Of a DNA stretch of 64,000 bases, positions 34,753 through 45,500 are shown piece by piece. The stretch is from Theocolax elegans (lineage: Eukaryota; Arthropoda; Insecta; Hymenoptera; Cerocephalidae): NCBI GenBank assembly GCA_026168455.1, contig CM047425.1:47812362-47876361 (forward strand), given 5' to 3'. The translations under genes and the position numbers were made by a program. Positions within the stretch are counted from its first letter, which is position 1, and each line of letters begins with the position of its first letter. The notes beneath the pieces were generated by a model, which had not been told where the DNA came from, did not search any database, and saw only the letters and a program-made list of their open reading frames with translations.

Positions 34753-36151
34753 ACATATATATATATGTTGAATCTGAATTCTTAGACACGGCGGCGGCTG
34801 CGAAATATTTATATATTATATATATATATATATATAATATATATGAACGGGGAAGTGCAGCAACCCGCGAAAAAAGTGAGCTGTCATGATACAAAGTACA
34901 AAACGCTGGTCGCCTACTTTTCGCGCTGAAAATTCCCCCATAGGAGTCACCATCAGAAAGTTCAACCAACAGAGCGGAGACACCTCTCGGACCGTGGATA
35001 TAATATTTTCAGGTTATATAGAGGGTATGAGCGTGCCAAGAACAGCATTTACAAAATGCTCAGAATTATTTGAGGTAGGAACCTCTTCAGTACGGCACGA
35101 AATTACTAAATTCTGAGTTCTAGGCACCTCCGCGCGCCTCCCAAGTAGAATTATCCAAAGGCGCAGTTCTCAATTCTTCACATGGTTCATTATATTACAT
35201 ATTAGATTGGGCATGTGTCGGTTTTTGTGTTTTAAGGAAAGTGAGACCGGACACAGTATTCGCCACCGTAGCAACACCATAGTTTAATGTTTCAATATTA
35301 TTATTAATGACTTCAAAATCATCATTCAACCTATTAAAAAGAATTGAACATTTACTGCTAATTTCAGTCAAAACATTGTTTTGAAATATCCTTTAAGGGG
35401 GGAGCCTGCTTTAGAGGCTTCAAAAAATCGTTTTTTTTGCCTAAATCTCTTCCTAAACTATCCAAGAATATGTCTCTAAAATTTCAGAACAAAATTCGGA
35501 ATATTTTCGGTGATACAGAAGAAATAATGAGCAAGCGTCGAGCACGTATCCGAGCGTCCGGGCCGCCCCTCGATCTATTGTGTATATTATAATGGAAAGG
35601 GACTAACGGTTCTTCGAAACGGTTTAACTGTTTATAGAAGATCTCTATGAAGCTATGGGAGGGGCAAAAATGTTATTGTAACGGTATATATGAGCTGGCA
35701 AAGTCGGCTCGAACAGAGCTACATTTAGCTTTACTGTTCAGTTTAAATTTGTTTCTCAGTACGTGAGCATCTTAAAAATATGAAAACCTATCCGAAAATG
35801 AGCAAATCTTCGAGTGAGCGTAGTGCAAGCCCACGGAAGCGCAAATTCTACAGCAATCAATTTGTGAATGTTTCTTTATCGGACGATGGAGAAGCTAATA
35901 CCAGCCGCAGTGAGCAGAAATTGGCATCGGCGACTACGGACGACGTTATAGTTTATCCGTCTCATTGTTACCGCATAATCGAGTTTGTGTCTGTGTTTTT
36001 AGCAATTTCGGAGTTAGTTATTTGCAATTTCTGTAAGCAAAAAATAAAGTTCGCCGAAAGCAACCATCGAGGTTTAGGATTTAAAATTATTTTGTCGTGT
36101 CGCTACGGTAAACGAGAAATCGAATCCGGACCGTTGATTCACACCGGATAC
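34737..36151. repeat. 1.42-kb tandem duplication, unit 2
   Basis: Second unit; continues into the full transposase. Differences from unit 1 are single bases and homopolymer or TA-length changes. Confidence 0.9.
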
Positions 36152-37525
36152 GAAATCAACAGAAGAATTGTGTTCGTCATGAGGCTTTTGGGTGTCGCAC
36201 GAGAAGGCATAAATATTTTTTGTGGTCTTCTGGATTTATCTCAAGGCATAGGCTTAGCAAAATTGACGTATGACAAAATCGTGGAACATCTGTATACAGC
36301 GTCGAAAACGATGTTTGAAAGTGCGTGCAAAAGTGCTATCGAAGAAGAAAAACAACTAAATGTGCAAAATGAAAGACCAGCTGACCATTTGAAAGTTTCG
36401 GGCGATGGATCGTGGAAAAAACGTGGATTCACTTCTCTGTACGGTGTAACTACACTTATTGGCTACTACAGTGGCAAAGTGATTGATCTCGATGTTAAAA
36501 GCGCATATTGTCATATCTGCACTCTCAAGAAAAATGCGTTGAACGACGACGAGTATGAAGAATGGTATGAAACCCATAAAGATAATTGTTCTTCGAATCA
36601 CGCAGGCTCCGCCGGAAAGATGGAAGTTGATTCAATCACCGAAATGTTCTCAAGATCCATCGAGAATTTTGGAGTAATGTATAGCAATTATATTGGCGAC
36701 GGCGACTCCAAATCATTTCTTGGCATCGTGAACAATAATCCATACGGCGACAAGTGTACAGTGACTAAAAACGAGTGCGTGGGATACGTACAAAAGCGCA
36801 TGGGTACTCGTCTCCGCAACAAGAGAAAAGAACAGAATCTCGGTGGAAAAAAGCGGCTCACAGAGACTGTAATAAAAAAACTAACAATGTATTACGGTCT
36901 CGCGATTCGAAGAAATTTAAACTCTGTAGAAGGTATGAGAAGTGCAATAATGGCGACACTTGATCATTATTGCTCTACAGATAAATTGCCTCGCCACGAC
37001 AACTGCCCCGAAGGCGCCGAAAGCTGGTGTGAATGGCGCAAAGCAGAAGCAAAAAATACTTTGGCTGATTTTAAACATCCACCGCGCCTAATTGACGACG
37101 ATATTGAAAAACATATTCGTCCTATATACGAGGAATTATCAAAGGACGATTTATTAACAAGGTGCTTGGGTGGACACACGCAGAATGCTAACGAGTCATT
37201 CAATTCAACCGTATGGCGCTTGACGCCCAAACACCTTCATTCAAGGTTTAAAACAGTTCAAACTGCTGCTTTCATCGCTGGAGGGATGTTTAATGAAGGC
37301 TACAGTGCAGTATTAAAAACTATGCACTTATTAGACTTGAAAATTGGGCTCCAGTGCAAAAATTTTTGCGATAAAGCGGACGAGGAGCGCATCACGCGTC
37401 AAAACAGGCGCGCCTCATTGGAGACCAAAGAGGCCAGAACAGCCCGTCGAATGGAGCAATTGACCGAAAGCCAATTTTTTGAAGAGTCTGAAGGGCAGTT
37501 ATATGGAGCAGGAATCGCTGATTAG
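35780..37525 (+). CDS. Mutator-like DDE transposase, 581 aa, intact
   Basis: The protein shows a basic N-terminus, a CxxC at residues 82-85, then SGDGSWKKRGFTSLYGV (D209), CHIC with later C270/H274 (likely zinc site), YIGDGDSKSF (D307, D309), ECVGYVQKRMG, TMYYGLAIRRN, the CPEG-SWCEW block (409-419) and QNANESFN (E472), ending in a charged tail. D209, D307/309 and E472 are the expected catalytic DDE residues. I recognise this as the widespread arthropod and cnidarian 'Mutator-like transposase domain' family. No stop, frameshift or intron, and the TIRs are perfect, so it may still be active. It would cut and paste the element at TTAA sites in the nucleus. Start chosen at the first ATG; a second is seven codons in. 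Confidence 0.92.
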   Translation: MKTYPKMSKSSSERSASPRKRKFYSNQFVNVSLSDDGEANTSRSEQKLASATTDDVIVYPSHCYRIIEFVSVFLAISELVICNFCKQKIKFAESNHRGLGFKIILSCRYGKREIESGPLIHTGYEINRRIVFVMRLLGVAREGINIFCGLLDLSQGIGLAKLTYDKIVEHLYTASKTMFESACKSAIEEEKQLNVQNERPADHLKVSGDGSWKKRGFTSLYGVTTLIGYYSGKVIDLDVKSAYCHICTLKKNALNDDEYEEWYETHKDNCSSNHAGSAGKMEVDSITEMFSRSIENFGVMYSNYIGDGDSKSFLGIVNNNPYGDKCTVTKNECVGYVQKRMGTRLRNKRKEQNLGGKKRLTETVIKKLTMYYGLAIRRNLNSVEGMRSAIMATLDHYCSTDKLPRHDNCPEGAESWCEWRKAEAKNTLADFKHPPRLIDDDIEKHIRPIYEELSKDDLLTRCLGGHTQNANESFNSTVWRLTPKHLHSRFKTVQTAAFIAGGMFNEGYSAVLKTMHLLDLKIGLQCKNFCDKADEERITRQNRRASLETKEARTARRMEQLTESQFFEESEGQLYGAGIAD

Positions 37526-38104
37526 CATATTAATAGGGTAAGTTCAAGAAATTTACGATTTTTTGTGAACGAAAACTTTGACACGCAATTTCTCGGATTT
37601 CTATTTTGACGATTTTTTCAAATTGGCGAGCAAGATAGGAAAAAAAGTAAACGTCCTATCGAAACGGGTCGATAGCATTGTATTCAGGATTAAATTCTCT
37701 TCTAGGTGAACCTAAAATACCTTAAGAAAGTTAACATTAACTCGGTTTTTCAACGATCTGAAGTGAATTTTTTTTTTTTTAAATGCATTTTTTTTTAATC
37801 TGCGAAAAAATGTTGAATTTTTCACTTTTTGTTGAATTTTCTTGGTTCACCTAGGAATGACACTATTGAAAATTAAAAATTTCTTTGGTATTTTGTTTCA
37901 GATGAAAATTGCGACCTGCATCTTGCTCGCCACAGAGAAAGTGCACACTCGAGGCGCCTCCGCAAATTTCTTGTAGCATGAAGAATATCTCATGTATGGT
38001 AATAAAAAAATTTGAGAAAACTCTTCAAATATATAAGAATAAACCCTAAAAGTTTCATTTTAATCAGACATTTCTTTCCTTCCCAATAAAATCCTCGAAA
38101 ATAT
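37526..38104 (+). other. Transposon 3' untranslated region
   Basis: Non-coding, with T-runs at 37769-37780 and possible polyadenylation signal near 38038. Lies inside the element between stop and right TIR. Confidence 0.5.
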
Positions 38105-38147
38105 CGATTTTTTGAAGCCTCTAAAGCAGGCTCCCCCCTTAAGAATC

Positions 38148-38810
38148 TAACCATTGCTTTTGAAATTGAGAGAAAAATAGCTTAATTTGTCGGTTTTCGG
38201 ATAGTAAATCGGATAATGAAGATCGATATTCAGCCAGAAGCAAGTGCTGACTATGCATTCTATCTACAACATCACCCAAAATCTTTGTTATATTTTTAAA
38301 ATAATTTTCAAATGCTGGCAAAACTTTTAAAGATTCTATAATTGAATCAAATCCGAATGATGTTGCAGACAAAATGTTCGACAAACCATCCGAAAACGAG
38401 CTTGCAGTAGTCGCCTGAGTTACGACGGTAGCGCCACCTTTATTCGTTGAATAATCACCTACAGGTTCGTCGGGATTTAAAACAAAATTTTTCATATTCT
38501 CTACCGCAATCGATGTGCTGGGAGCCTGTGATGCTACAACCTACAGAGAGTCTCCCGCCTGTACATCCGCAACCGGTAATACCCTTTCTACTTTGCTTGA
38601 TTTATTACCCGGCGTTGAGGGAAGCAGAGGCGAGGGGGGAGAGTTTATAAGCAAAGATGTGTTCCGTTTTTTTATATCTCTGCAACTATGACAGATTTGT
38701 GAATTTTTTAAATTTGAATTGTTATTTTTGTTGATATTTTCTAAGTTATTATTTTTCCCGTTTACATGTAAACTTGGTTTATGTTTTGTTGCACTATTTG
38801 ATATTTTTTA
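38148..38810 (-). pseudogene. Unknown reading frame interrupted by the TTAA transposon
   Basis: Minus strand: from about 38810 a frame reads CHSC and a Ser/Pro-rich stretch, meets one TAG at 38541-38543, then ATG at 38493-38495 starts 118 codons (KNFVLNPDEPVGDYS, SILSATS-type Ser/Thr patch, helical stretch with DVVDRMHSQHLLLAEYRSS). At the TTAA insertion point the same frame resumes on the other side of the transposon (35392 leftwards: NNVLTEISSKCSILFNRLND) after one TAA. It looks like a coiled-coil protein of another mobile element, but I do not recognise it. The duplicate is at 39808-40484. Confidence 0.4.
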
Positions 38811-39057
38811 TCACAAATTATATAAAAAATCGGTTCTAGTCTGCGCAAAAAATCACCTGCGTCCTAGTGCGCGAGGCTTCCTTACAAATAAAACAAATTT
38901 GATGATTACTTGCACTTAAATTTCAATTTGAATTTAATTTTGCCGCCAATTAATTTGCGCTCTAATTTGAGGGAGGATTATGTGCCATCTGACTGTGACA
39001 TAATCTGTGCCGTGGACATGATTTTGCACGGTGTGCTCAATGGCAGGAAATAGAGAG

Positions 39058-39250
39058 AGATTGTAAATGGCGAGACTAACCGCAAATTTTCCAAGCACTA
39101 CAGAAAATCAGTTAAACATTATTACAAGCATCAGGAAAAGCAAAGAATTTCTGCCCAGCGCGAAGCTTGCAGAAAAGCGCATACAAGGACCTATAACAAA
39201 AATGCCCGAACGCAGGAGGCGGCAATATCAGGCATATAAAAGCAGTGCCT
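39058..39250 (+). other. Short basic frame, unknown
   Basis: In one frame the sequence reads YRKSVKHYYKHQEKQR and REACRKAHTRTYNKN, Lys/Arg/Tyr-rich in the style of repeat segments found in some insect transposon proteins. Duplicate at 40730-40925. Too short to assign. Confidence 0.25.
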
Positions 39251-39280
39251 ACAAATAACGTGGCTAGGGCTACTTACTGC

Positions 39281-39324
<44 letters not shown>

Positions 39325-39819
39325 CGTGTGAGCCGCAGCAAGGAAGGACTTTCGCGAAAGTCCGATCGTTATCGGCTCTCTCTGATTACGCCCATGAGTG
39401 GGAGATATTAATAATAATTAATATTAATAATAATTTATTTGTTCCTGCACGGAATCTATTCTATTTTTGAGTGTGACTTTTTTTAAAAGATTCTTTCGTG
39501 AAAGGTAGCTGCCCCACCCGTCTTTTCTTTGAAGAAAATTACAATAAATCTTTTTTCTTTATTTATAGGACGCGATGAGTTATTTGAGTTTATTTGAGTT
39601 TTAGAGCGTAAATTTTTTTGCTTTCTTCCTTTCCTAACGTACATAAATTAATAATAGTAATTATCATTTAATATATCGTATTTACTATTTATTACTATAT
39701 ATTTTTACAGTATATGTAATTTTTTAACTTTTGTTTATTTTTTAGACTTAATTTGCTAGTTAAATAATTGACAGTAAATAACTTTAAGTAAATTAGCCAC
39801 AAAGATACTAGAGTAAGAT

Positions 39820-40952
39820 TAACCATTGCTTTTGAAATTGAGAGAAAAATAGCTTAATTTGTCGGTTTTCGGATAGTAAATCGGATAATGAAGATCGATA
39901 TTCAGCCAGAAGCAAGTGCTGACTATGCATTCTATCTACAACATCACCCAAAATCTTTGTTATATTTTTAAAATAATTTTCAAATGCTGGCAAAACTTTT
40001 AAAGATTCTATAATTGAATCAAATCCGAATGATGTTGCAGACAAAATGTTCGACAAACCATCCGAAAACGAGCTTGCAGTAGTCGCCTGAGTTACGACGG
40101 TAGCGCCACCTTTATTCGTTGAATAATCACCTACAGGTTCGTCGGGATTTAAAACAAAATTTTTCATATTCTCTACCGCAATCGATGTGCTGGGAGCCTG
40201 TGATGCTACAACCTACAGAGAGTCTCCCGCCTGTACATCCGCAACCGGTAATACCCTTTCTACTTTGCTTGATTTATTACCCGGCGTTGAGGGAAGCAGA
40301 GGCGAGGGGGGAGAGTTTATAAGCAAAGATGTGTTCCGTTTTTTTATATCTCTGCAACTATGACAGATTTGTGAATTTTTTAAATTTGAATTGTTATTTT
40401 TGTTGATATTTTCTAAGTTATTATTTTTCCCGTTTACATGTAAACTTGGTTTATGTTTTGTTGCACTATTTGATATTTTTTATCACAAATTATATAAAAA
40501 ATCGGTTCTAGTCTGCGCAAAAAATCACCTGCGTCCTAGTGCGCGAGGCTTCCTTACAAATAAAACAAATTTGATGATTACTTGCACTTAAATTTCAATT
40601 TGAATTTAATTTTGCCGCCAATTAATTTGCGCTCTAATTTGAGGGAGGATTATGTGCCATCTGACTGTGACATAATCTGTGCCGTGGACATGATTTTGCA
40701 CGGTGTGCTCAATGGCAGGAAATAGAGAGAGATTGTAAATGGCGAGACTAACCGCAAATTTTCCAAGCACTACAGAAAATCAGTTAAACATTATTACAAG
40801 CATCAGGAAAAGCAAAGAATTTCTGCCCAGCGCGAAGCTTGCAGAAAAGCGCATACAAGGACCTATAACAAAAATGCCCGAACGCAGGAGGCGGCAATAT
40901 CAGGCATATAAAAGCAGTGCCTACAAATAACGTGGCTAGGGCTACTTACTGC

Positions 40953-40998
<46 letters not shown>

Positions 40999-41494
40999 CG
41001 TGTGAGCCGCAGCAAGGAAGGACTTTCGCGAAAGTCCGATCGTTATCGGCTCTCTCTGATTACGCCCATGAGTGGGAGATATTAATAATAATTAATATTA
41101 ATAATAATTTATTTGTTCCTGCACGGAATCTATTCTATTTTTGAGTGTGACTTTTTTTAAAAGATTCTTTCGTGAAAGGTAGCTGCCCCACCCGTCTTTT
41201 CTTTGAAGAAAATTACAATAAATCTTTTTTCTTTATTTATAGGACGCGATGAGTTATTTGAGTTTATTTGAGTTTTAGAGCGTAAATTTTTTTGCTTTCT
41301 TCCTTTCCTAACGTACATAAATTAATAATAGTAATTATCATTTAATATATCGTATTTACTATTTATTACTATATATTTTTACAGTATATGTAATTTTTTA
41401 ACTTTTGTTTATTTTTTAGACTTAATTTGCTAGTTAAATAATTGACAGTAAATAACTTTAAGTAAATTAGCCACAAAGATACTAGAGTAAGATT
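39820..41494. repeat. 1.67-kb tandem duplication, unit 2
   Basis: Second unit, with an (AG)n of slightly different length. Its right end continues into the Gypsy-2 leader, so unit 2 keeps the native right flank. The minus-strand frame here is 39808-40167, ending differently (LILL) because it reads into unit 1. Confidence 0.9.
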
Positions 41495-41860
41495 AATTAT
41501 TTAGACTCGTGTGTGATTAAAATAATTAAACGTATTTGTATTTCACGTATCTAACGGTAATTGACTAATTTAATATTTTGTATTTATTAGGCGTCGCTGT
41601 TTACGATGTTTGTAACAAAGTGTTAAAATTTTTTTGAGCGTGAAAAATTTTTTTTTTTAACTCGTGATTGTTATCTATGCTTGTTGCAAGCTAAATAACT
41701 GACGATAAGTATCTTTGTGTGGTTGCTCCGCAAAAATACTAGAGTTGTAATATATAATTACTTAGACTCGAAAGTGAGTTAAATAATTGAATATTTTACA
41801 TATATTATAATGGTCAGTAGATAACATAATATTTTGTATTCGATATTTTCTGCGAATTGT
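41495..41860 (+). repeat. Gypsy-2 leader with ~265-bp degenerate repeats
   Basis: AATACTAGAG followed by ATTACTTAGACTCG and TAATATTTTGTATT at 41745-41850 repeats the order seen at 41480-41590 (ATACTAGAG, ATTATTTAGACTCG, AATATTTTGTATT). Likely leader or LTR repeats of the element that starts here. Confidence 0.5.
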
Positions 41861-42178
41861 AATATATGTAAAAATCTTTTTTTTTCTCTTTTGACTGGGT
41901 TAAAATTGAAAATTGGTATTAATACTCGCGTTATTAATTTGTCGAGTGGAGAGGGTAAAATAATTCAAATTAATTACGAGGCTAACGGTAAATCGTTAGA
42001 ATCCCAAAATTTAATCTTAGGAATTTGCCTCGTGGATAAAAACCATAATTACAATAATACCAATTTTGAAAACGGGTTAAGATTAACGTACGAGCAAATT
42101 CGCGAAAAAACTCGATTAGACAAAAAATATATCGGATCGTCAAAGAAAAAAATTACGCGAACTAATAAACGAAAATAA
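41834..42178 (+). pseudogene. Gypsy-2 protease/linker remnant
   Basis: 114-codon frame ending in LTYEQIREKTRLDKKYIGSS; after a shift the sequence continues toward the RT (SINYKLNVNSKEPFF at 42200-42245). The position just upstream of RT suggests the protease-RT linker. No D-T/S-G is visible. Confidence 0.45.
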
Positions 42179-42199
42179 AGATATCCAGGTCGCAACAAA

Positions 42200-43055
42200 T
42201 CGCTTGAGTATAAATTAAATGTAAACTCAAAGGAACCGTTTTTCGCTGAGCCGTATCCAGTCGCGATTAATTTACGCGAATGAGTTGACTAAGAAATCGA
42301 GAGAATGTTAGATTTCCACATTGTCGAACGGTTAACGAGTGAATAGGTAAATTCAATCGTACCGATGATAAAAAAAATAAATTCATTAGATTATGTTTAG
42401 ATGTGCGAGAATTAAATAAACGTTTACAAAAAGATCATGACGGACCAGAACCCATAAACGAGCTATTAAGGAATTTTGATTCAATGCAAGTAATGTCATC
42501 CATTGATTTGACAGTTTTTGGCGAATTTCCTTACAAGTCGAATCTCGTCAATATACGGCGTTTATGCATCGCTGCAAAACGTACAAGTATAAGGTTGTCC
42601 CATTCGGTCTCAAGGTAAGCGGTGCGGCATTAAAACTGGCTACCAAAATGATAGTCAGTTCAAAGATCGTGTATTCGATTTCGTGGATGATTGGGTATGC
42701 ATCTTACGAAATGATCAAGAACATTTTAATCTGTTAGAAAAACTCTTTGCGGAAATAAGGCGATTTAACTATCTTAAATTTTGAGAAAATTATGTTTTTC
42801 CAAACCGAAATAAAATTTTTGGGACACATAATTACTACGAAGGGGACTGATCCAGAAGAAACGCGAGCGATAGATGAATTTTACTCACCCGGAAATAATA
42901 AACAGTTAAAAAGGTTTTTTGGGTTTATAAATTTTTGCGTAAAATTTTCCAACACTATTTCGGAGAAAATTTCATCTCTTCTTAAGTTATTACGGAAGGG
43001 TGTTCGTTGGAATGGGGAGGGGGAGCGATCAACAATGAGCTATTATATAGTATAG
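42200..43055 (+). pseudogene. pol: Gypsy-2 reverse transcriptase
   Basis: Readable across several frames: MLDFHIVERLTSE, LDVRELNKRLQKDHDGPEPI, MSSIDLT, YKVVPFGLKVSGAAL, FDFVDDWVCIL (catalytic VDD present), FFQTEIKFLGHIITTKGTDP and LKRFFGFINFC-KFS, LLKLLRKGVRWN. These define a Ty3/Gypsy RT of a lineage distinct from Gypsy-1. At least four frameshifts or stops. Confidence 0.85.
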
Positions 43056-43570
43056 CCAACGCGAATGATTTAAGCGTCGGAACTAAATTATTTCACTACG
43101 GAATTAGAATTACTTGTGATTATTTGGACGCTAGAGAAATTTAAAATTCTTGTGCTAAGGCAAGAACGATACATATTAGATACAAGACTATGACATAATA
43201 CCGGAATATATCTCGGGGAAGAAAATACACTTGCCGATATTTTAAGTCGCGTCCGGTTCACGGAACCGAGAGAAGCTGAAAACGAGGCGTTAATTGCGAT
43301 TGTATTAACGGGAAAACCATCGACTGACTTAGTGAAAATGCTTAAAAATCTAAGGAAAACTCAAGAATCTGACCCACGATTAAAAACAATAATCGAGAAA
43401 ATGAAAACAAACGAAACTGTTGGAAATTATAAGTTAAGCGATATAGGTCTAATGAAAAAAGGAACGATAATTTGAAATTCGTCTTACCAAATAACCTCGC
43501 AATAACCTTATTTTAGAAACGCATTAATTATACGGGTATGTTGGTTCCCTAAAATGCTATAAAATGATTA
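43056..43570 (+). pseudogene. Gypsy-2 RNase H and spacer, decayed
   Basis: LELLVIIWTLEKFK-like and NTLADILSR-like (43220-43250) remnants mark the end of RNase H; everything is frameshifted and partly deleted. Confidence 0.5.
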
Positions 43571-44510
43571 ATGAAACTTCTACATATCCTAAGTTAAAAA
43601 AATCGTTTCACGCGAGTTAAAAGTATGCGACTCGTGCCAGCGTAATAAAATGAATACGGCATCAACCCACGCGGAAACGAAACCGATTATTCCCGAAGAA
43701 AGCGGAGATTTGGTTTCGATTGATTTTTACGGACCACTACCAACCTACCACTACAGTCTTGCCGCAATCGATGTCTTCTCAAAATTCGTTATTTTATATC
43801 CAATTCGGCGCGCGGATACAAGAACCACAATAAAGAAGATATTTAATCATTTTATTACGACATACGGTATACCTGCCCGTATTCAAAGTGATCACGGAAC
43901 GCAGTTTACGGACAAAAAATGGATAGATAAACTGCGGGATGAGGGTATACGACTGGTTTTCTCATCTATTCGGCACCCCCAAAGTAACGTTATCAAAAGA
44001 ATTAATCGCGAGCTAGGGCGTTTTTTCCGTACTTTGGTAGGGTCGCAACATAAGTCTTGGGCAAATTGGGTGAACAACAATTGAATCTACATCTTTAAAA
44101 GTTCAAACAGGCAAACGTCCGACTCGATTCTGGAAGAAATGGATCGGACCTTTCCTAAATATTTCCAATTTAAATTGCGAAAAAACAATCGCCATAGTTT
44201 ATGACCGAATGAAACGGAAGGGCGAAAAACGAGCCAAAAAAAAATAATGGTAAACCATGTGTCAGATTTAATGTTGGTGATTTGTTGTTGGTTAAAGGAT
44301 GCAATTTTTCTGTGGTGGATCAAGGGATAACGGCTAAGTTTTTGGCATTATACTAGGGTCTATACGTCATTAATCGTGTGTTTTCTTGTGCAACGTTTCA
44401 ATTAATCGATCCCATAACCAATTTAATTCGAGGTACATTTCATTCAACAGATCTAAAGCTCTATCATGCCGCGAGGGGGCAATCAGAAGAGACAACGCCA
44501 ACGCCAAAAT
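43571..44510 (+). pseudogene. pol: Gypsy-2 integrase
   Basis: CDSCQRNKMN (zinc domain end) then the open frame 43650-44084: VSIDFYGPLP, AAIDVFSKFVILYPI, RIQSDHGTQF, FSSIRHPQSNVIKRINREL. The third catalytic residue, Glu before R-I-N-R, is Lys here, so the enzyme is dead. The C-terminal chromodomain/SH3-like part is recognisable at 44265-44500 (FNVGDLLLVKGCNF, FSCATFQLIDPITN, GTFHSTDLKLYHAA) in other frames. Confidence 0.85.
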
Positions 44511-45492
44511 CTCAAGCTAATCTCATAAAAGGTGAACAACGCTTCCGTACGCTGGAGTTTGAGCGTACTCTCGCGCAGATATGAAGAGAGTAACTGCTCA
44601 AAGATCTCTTCCGCGGGTCGTACACCTGCCAAACACCCATCGAAAGGTCCAGAAGGGTCCTTGAAGAAGCGAAGGTCCGAGAACGGCGGTGATACGTGGA
44701 GGATTGGTTGGCCATATATAGTCACAATAATCCACGGCCACCCATTCTCGTTAGGGGCCAAACCCTACAGCTTCCGTAAGAAATTCGGAAGGAGGTCTGC
44801 AGGACCATATCCGGTGTCCGGGTGAAGAGGACCTTCGTGTCAATTCGTCACTGGACGAAGATATATTAAATATAAATTACTCTCGTTGAAACTTAATATA
44901 ATAAATTGTTAAATTAAATATTTTTTTAATTATTTGATGGGGCTATGCAACCTGCCGATTTTATTGATTGAATTTTCCGGATAAATAAATAAAAATAATA
45001 ATAACAAATAAATCAATCAATATAGTTTATTATAAATTACGCGCATGCGGACATTGTAAACACGCGATATAATCAAAATTTGTGTAGAGAGCTCGAGCGC
45101 TCTTACCTCCTTACCGCGGGTCAGCTTGAAGACGCGCGCGTCTTACCCTTTAATTAAAATAAATAGCTAAATTAGACGCAAGAACGATGTACGCTTATAT
45201 TTTAGATTTTAAAAAATGGATTTATTAATTTTATGTTTATATAAATAAATAAAAGTAATAATAATAATTTAATTTTTTCTTAAAGATTTAATTATTCTAA
45301 TAAAAATAATAAAATATGCAATGTTAATTAATATTTTAATAATAAATTTTTATAAGTATGTGACGGGTAGATTTTATTTAAACTATCAAACTTATAAAAC
45401 CTAACCTCACGCAAATACTTGTAATTAGTTCCGTTTACCTCAATTTATTATAATTAAAAGTCTCACCTTGGCTTGAGACTACCGCACTCTAT
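44511..45492 (+). other. Gypsy-2 3' non-coding region
   Basis: No convincing gene. The overlapping short frames on both strands at 44483-44825 come from one GC-richer block and have no recognised motif. Confidence 0.3.
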
Positions 45493-45500
45493 AAAGGGGG
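45493..45500 (+). promoter_or_regulatory. Candidate polypurine tract of Gypsy-2
   Basis: AAAGGGGG directly before TGTCAGAAAAATGG at 45501. A purine run next to a TGT start is the normal plus-strand priming site and LTR start in Gypsy elements. No second LTR is available for confirmation. Confidence 0.4.

Larger units (their letters stand above)
35397..38138 (+). mobile_element. Apparently intact TTAA-flanked DNA transposon
   Basis: 2,742 bp. At least 34 bp of perfect TIR start GGGGGGAGCCTGCTTTAGAG (35397) and end with its complement at 38138, flanked by TTAA on both sides (35393-35396, 38139-38142). Contains one uninterrupted transposase. A TATATATGAGCTGGC box lies near 35686 and an AATAAA near 38038. 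TTAA duplication is known for Kolobok and piggyBac superfamilies; the protein is not piggyBac, so Kolobok-like or a related Mutator-like group is my inference. Confidence 0.9.
38148..39819. repeat. 1.67-kb tandem duplication, unit 1
   Basis: Near-identical to 39820-41494 (offset 1,672). Contains a minus-strand coding-like frame, a plus-strand basic frame and an (AG)n tract at about 39284-39320. The TTAA transposon sits at its left edge. Confidence 0.9.
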
